Below are positions 60,978-64,000 of a stretch of 64,000 nucleotides of DNA, in pieces. The DNA lies in contig JADJMA010000060.1 in NCBI GenBank assembly GCA_016709845.1, positions 1 to 64,000 of the forward strand, read 5' to 3'. Made by a program: the position numbers and the translations under genes. Every line of letters starts with the position of its first letter. The first letter of the stretch is position 1. The stretch is from Flammeovirgaceae bacterium. Its GTDB lineage: Bacteria > Bacteroidota > Bacteroidia > Cytophagales > Cyclobacteriaceae. The notes below the pieces were generated by a model. It was given only the letters and a program-made list of their open reading frames with translations. It searched no databases and was not told the DNA's origin.

Positions 60978-62160
60978 GCGCACCTGTGGGTGTCGGTTTT
61001 AATTCATTCATATATTTTTCAATTCTTGAATAGGCTTCCGTAAGTTTTTCTTCGGGCACAAAGAGAAATTCGGATGTGCCTCTTGCCTGCATCTCCAAAA
61101 ATAAATCCGGGAGTAATAAACACTTTGGTTCCATAAAGTATTTCGTCAATCCATTTTTCTACATCTTTAACCGTATCGGGCGCTTTAGCCCAGATAAACA
61201 AACCAGATTGATTTTTGAAAATGTACATCCTAGTCTTTCTAAAATCTGAATTGCCGCAACCTTTCGATTTTTATAGATATCATTTAATTGAGTAAACCAG
61301 TCAGAACCATTTTTTAACGATTCAACAGCTGCTTGCTGTAAGCCTAAAAACATGCCCGAGTCCATATTGCTTTTTACACGCAACACAGCATCCACATAAT
61401 TTTTATTCCCGGCAACCCATCCAATGCGCCACCCCGCCATGTTGTGTGATTTACTCAAAGAGTTTAACTCGAGAGCCACGTCTCCGGCTCCCTCTATAGA
61501 TAAAATGCTCAGTGGTGCTTCATTCAAAATAAGAGAATACGGATTGTCGTTAACGATAAGAAAATTATTTTCCTTGCTAGTTCAACTAATTCAGATAACT
61601 CGGCTCGCGAGGCGATTCGGCCCGTTGGCATGTGAGGAAAGTTTACCCACATAATTTTAACCACGCGATAAATCTTGTTCCTCAACGCCTTCATATCAAT
61701 ACCCCAGTCCATCGACTTCTTTCATCTCATAGGTAGTCACCTTCGCTCCAGCCAATTTAGAAACGGACCCATAGGTAGGGTATCCCGGATTTGGAATAAG
61801 AACTTCATCTCCTTCGTTTACAAACGCTAACGTTATGTGCATAATCCTTTCTTTCGATCCCATCAATGGAAGAATCTCTGATTCTGTATTCAAACTAACC
61901 TGATACGTTGTTTGGTAAAATTTTTGAATCGCCTCACGCAATGCAGGAATTCCCTTGTAGCTCTGGTAGCCATGGCTATTAGTCTTCTGTGCTGTTAGGG
62001 TAAGTGCATCAATGGCTGCCTTGGCGGGAGCCAGATCCGGACTGCCGATTCCTAAATTGATTACAGGAAACTCAGCAGTATCCAAACTTCTGACTTCCAC
62101 CAGCTTTTTGCTGAAGTAGTACTCTTCTACATCTTTTATCCGTGTTGCTAATTCTATCAT
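60949..62160 (-). CDS. Class I/II aminotransferase of the aromatic operon (frameshifted)
   Basis: MIELATRIKDVEEYYFSKKL, then VINLGIGSPDLAPAKAAIDA, LPLMGSKERIMHITLAFVNE and IPNPGYPTYGSVSKLAG. The PLP lysine is in ELNSLSKSHNMAGWRIGWVA (about 61455). Indels near 61705, 61525, 61220 and 61140 cut it into five frames; the last ends AHADLLRKRL. About 395 residues. From its place between pheA and tyrA it probably transaminates phenylpyruvate and 4-hydroxyphenylpyruvate. Confidence 0.9.
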
Positions 62161-62239
62161 TTTTTTAAAACTTTTAATCTTTAGTCTTTTTTTTAAAAAT
62201 AAAACAATAAATAAAAAGTTCTATCATTCGTCATTCTAA

Positions 62240-62257
62240 TCCCGATAACTATCGGGA
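62240..62257. repeat. Short palindrome
   Basis: TCCCGATA-AC-TATCGGGA in the gap between pheA and the aminotransferase gene. Such hairpins are common interspersed elements in this phylum; there is no T run, so it is not a convincing terminator. Confidence 0.5.
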
Positions 62258-62263
62258 CGCAAA

Positions 62264-63103
62264 TCACTTATATTCAATTTTCGCTTTCTTGTATTCACCT
62301 AAAATGTTCAGGTTCTTCACTTGCCGAAGCACTTCCTGAATCGCCTGATCATAACTTTTTCGTTTCTTCCACTCTACATCCACATGAATGGAATACTCAC
62401 TCGGCTTTCCAATAATGGGTATCGATTGAATCTTAGATAAGTTGATACTGTTATTTTTAAAAGTCATTAACGCTTCTGCTAAGCTCCCCACTTCATTGGC
62501 CACTTCGAAACTCAACGAGGCCTTGTTGCTTTCCTGGCTCGTTTTGATTTTTCGGGTTAAGATCAGGAAGCGCGTGAAATTTTTCTTATGCGTTTCAATC
62601 TGCTTTTCTAAAATACTCAAACCATACTTTTTTGCCGCATGTTCGTTGGAAATGGCTGCTGTGGTTTTCAGATTTTGCTCTTTAAGTTTTTTTGCCGACA
62701 AGGCGGTGTCATCGCTTTCGGAGATCTGAACGCCTTGTAGTTTATATAGATAATCTGAACATTGGCGGATGGCCATCGGATGTGATTAAATATTGGTGAT
62801 TTCGCTGAGGCGTACTCCCGGCAAGGCCAGCAAATGCATATGAATGGGAAGGTAGACTTCTCCAACAATGGAGAAATGATATTCCTGCAATAAAAAATAA
62901 TTAGGCAAGATGCTTCCCGCGATAGAGTTCTCAATCGCCATCACAGCATAATCGGCCTGTCCTTTCTTTAGCGATTCACATAAACTATGAAAGGAAAGAC
63001 ATTCAATCGTCTGGATAGCCTCTTGAAAATAGGTGAGCGCAGCTACTTCATGAAAACTGGTGGCTATCCCTTGAATGGCAATCTTCAATTTTTTCTTACT
63101 CAT
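62264..63103 (-). CDS. pheA: Prephenate dehydratase (one frameshift)
   Basis: The ATG at 63103 gives MSKKKLKIAIQGIATSFHEV; an upstream TTG at 63112 is less likely. ADYAVMAIENSIAGSILPNY and the catalytic TRF motif (KNFTRFLILTRK, about 62575) identify the PDT domain. A C-terminal ACT domain with IIGKPSEYSIHVDVEW binds phenylalanine for feedback. An indel near 62780 splits the ORF. About 280 residues. It makes phenylpyruvate. The leader and attenuator upstream show that transcription is controlled by phenylalanine/tyrosine supply. Confidence 0.92.
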
Positions 63104-63127
63104 ATATTTCAAATGGGTTCAAATAAA

Positions 63128-63151
63128 AAGTCCCCCGAAGGCGGGGGACTT
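63128..63151 (-). terminator. Attenuator terminator ahead of pheA
   Basis: On the minus strand AAGTCCCCCG pairs with CGGGGGACTT around a four-base loop, then TTTATTT. It lies 24 bases upstream of the pheA ATG and downstream of a leader peptide, so it ends transcription before pheA unless the antiterminator forms. Confidence 0.85.
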
Positions 63152-63165
63152 TGAGTTTCTTAGTT

Positions 63166-63246
63166 TTATTTTTCAACAAACTGATTCTCTTCAAGTCCCG
63201 CGCGGGATTGATAAAAAGTAAAAGAAAAAAATCGGCTGTTGTTCAT
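63166..63246 (-). CDS. pheL: pheA leader peptide (Phe/Tyr-rich)
   Basis: A 26-codon ORF, ATG at 63246 to TAA at 63166. It reads MNNSRFFSFTFYQSRAGLEE then NQFVEK. Codons 6-12 are Phe-Phe-Ser-Phe-Thr-Phe-Tyr, the run that would stall a ribosome short of aminoacylated Phe or Tyr tRNA. The run ends 3 bases before a palindrome whose 3' half can form the antiterminator. It is a classic amino-acid-operon leader, comparable in logic to E. coli pheL but not related in sequence. Confidence 0.85.
   Translation of the reverse strand: MNNSRFFSFTFYQSRAGLEENQFVEK
63193..63207 (-). promoter_or_regulatory. Protector hairpin and antiterminator arm
   Basis: TCCCGCGCGGGA (63196-63207) can fold on itself (1:2 hairpin). 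Its 3' half extends to GGGACTT (63199-63193, minus), which is complementary to AAGTCCC, the 5' arm of the terminator (63151-63145). So the two structures are mutually exclusive, as in phe, trp and his attenuators. Confidence 0.75.
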
Positions 63247-63357
63247 ATTACGTCAATACAGCATCTAAGAAATACCAAATATTCGGTATCTGCAAAAAGA
63301 TTAGATTTTTTTGAAATAATTTTTTTGAACTAACCCTTGTTAGTCAGCCCGAAACCG

Positions 63358-63389
63358 TTTGAAGACATAGTCTGAATCAATTATCTTTA
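63358..63389 (+). promoter_or_regulatory. Bacteroidota-type promoter of the lipoprotein gene
   Basis: TTTG at 63358-63361 and TATCTTTA at 63382-63389 are 20 bases apart and lie about 20 bases ahead of the ATG at 63409. One base differs from TAnnTTTG. Confidence 0.5.
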
Positions 63390-63408
63390 CTACTCGTCAC
63401 CTAATTAT

Positions 63409-63882
63409 ATGAAAAATCTAAAGACTCTTGGGTTCGTTGCGTTGCTATTATTGACCGCTTGCACAAAGGGAACCGATCACGATCAAGCCAACCAGGATGT
63501 TGTTTCTGACGACAGTCCTAACCAGGCACTATACGACCAGGTGATGGACGTGCACAATGAAGTGATGCCTAAGATGGATGAAATCATGAAATTGAAGCGT
63601 AACCTTCAGGATCAAATTGCCAACTCGCCCGATCTGGTATTGGAACGCAAAGAACAGTTGGAGCGTGTAATCTCGAATCTCGATTCAGCCAATAACGCTA
63701 TGATGACTTGGATGCATGAGTTTAATCCTCCACCCGATTCGGTCGATCAGGAAAAAGCAAGGGAATATCTGGAATCAGAAATGGAGCGAATACGAAAAGT
63801 AAAAACGTTTATGCTCGAGTCGATTGAAAAGGCTAAAGAAGAAACTACTAAAAAACTAGGACAATCAGGCCAACAGAATTGA
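63409..63882 (+). CDS. Helical lipoprotein of unknown function
   Basis: Intact, 157 residues. Signal and lipobox LGFVALLLLTACTKGTD (Cys at about residue 18). The mature part is almost entirely helical and charged (LYDQVMDVHNEVMPKMDEIM, QEKAREYLESEMERIRKVK), so probably a coiled coil. Similar lipoproteins are often named after viral A-type inclusion proteins; no function is known. It is transcribed away from the pheA operon. Confidence 0.75.
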   Translation: MKNLKTLGFVALLLLTACTKGTDHDQANQDVVSDDSPNQALYDQVMDVHNEVMPKMDEIMKLKRNLQDQIANSPDLVLERKEQLERVISNLDSANNAMMTWMHEFNPPPDSVDQEKAREYLESEMERIRKVKTFMLESIEKAKEETTKKLGQSGQQN

Positions 63883-63887
63883 ATCCT

Positions 63888-63914
63888 CCCAGCTATTTTA
63901 GTGGGGTTTTTTTT
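63888..63914 (+). terminator. Rho-independent terminator
   Basis: CCCA and CTA (63888-63895) pair with TAG and TGGG (63899-63905) with one bulged base; a run of eight T follows. It ends the lipoprotein gene. Confidence 0.7.
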
Positions 63915-64000
63915 GGCGTTTGGCCGCATGCTGATGCGGTAATTCATCTTTTGGCTTTTTACCCGCCTTCTCTCTATTCTTTTGCTCAAGGCGAATGTTG
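63898..64000 (-). CDS. C-terminus of a protein continuing beyond the window
   Basis: A minus-strand open frame enters from the right edge and reads NIRLEQKNREKAGKKPKDEL then PHQHAAKRQKKPH before a stop at 63898. Its very basic, Lys-rich tail and convergent position suggest a real gene end, but 33 codons are too few to name it. Confidence 0.35.
   Translation of the reverse strand, partial: NIRLEQKNREKAGKKPKDELPHQHAAKRQKKPH

Overview
The window reads as Bacteroidota, most like a Cytophagales genome: DUF4249, carboxypeptidase-regulatory/TonB-plug, SPOR-like/OmpA and GldN/PorT-era outer-membrane style proteins, a PadR plus FtsX permease pair with a permease-prefix domain, an aro/phe/tyr operon of the Bacteroidota type, and promoters that fit TTTG-N19-TAnnTTTG. 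Nearly every long gene, including housekeeping ones, is broken by one-base indels, often in homopolymers. I treat these as uncorrected long-read errors rather than true pseudogenes and give joined coordinates.

Region 1 (about 1-27,080) is an accessory array with all genes on the + strand. Eleven 120-160 bp imperfect palindromes separate unrelated cargo. They behave as integron attC sites: each begins with an AAC box (R'') and ends with a GTT box (R'), and the R'' of each site is complementary over 7-10 bases to the R' that opens the same cassette, not to its own R'. This holds for ten consecutive cassettes. It is the signature of circularising gene cassettes, so the stretch is best read as a sedentary chromosomal integron array. 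No integrase lies in the window; orientation puts it to the left. Cargo in order: a partial first cassette (alpha/beta hydrolase, secreted protein, FGE-sulfatase-like protein, SnoaL-like protein); PadR plus ABC permease; beta-barrel protein; EcoRI-type adenine methylase plus DUF262-HNH protein; WapI/DUF6228-like protein; ArsR-MerTP-GDCCVxC metal module; DUF262-DUF1524 (GmrSD-type) protein; RuvC-like protein plus Ser/Thr kinase; a complete Wadjet jetABCD system; a decayed cassette whose attC is split by an IS1182-type element; and a HigBA toxin-antitoxin pair. The two largest cassettes (PadR/permease and Wadjet) share the same roughly 260 bp 5' flank and 200 bp 3' flank around different cargo.

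Region 2 (27,080-27,800) is a junction of mobile-element scraps: an IS110-type transposase tail, a group II intron maturase tail and a purF 3' fragment.

Region 3 (27,800-64,000) is ordinary chromosome: DUF4249 and TonB-plug surface proteins, a GT9 glycosyltransferase, an EVE protein, two tandem paralogous secreted proteins, pyrR-pyrB, cystathionine beta-synthase, two SPOR/OmpA proteins, pbpC, a Spx/YffB protein, a TPR-CHAT protein, an amidohydrolase, an S10 peptidase, a thioester alpha-2-macroglobulin, an M15 peptidase, and a phenylalanine/tyrosine operon (pheA, aminotransferase, tyrA, DAHP synthase-chorismate mutase). Upstream of pheA is a clear attenuator: a 26-codon leader peptide with the run F-F-S-F-T-F-Y, an antiterminator and a terminator. 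A 45-base, nearly pure G+C tract at 47,654-47,698 joins two unrelated gene pieces head to head and is probably an assembly artefact.
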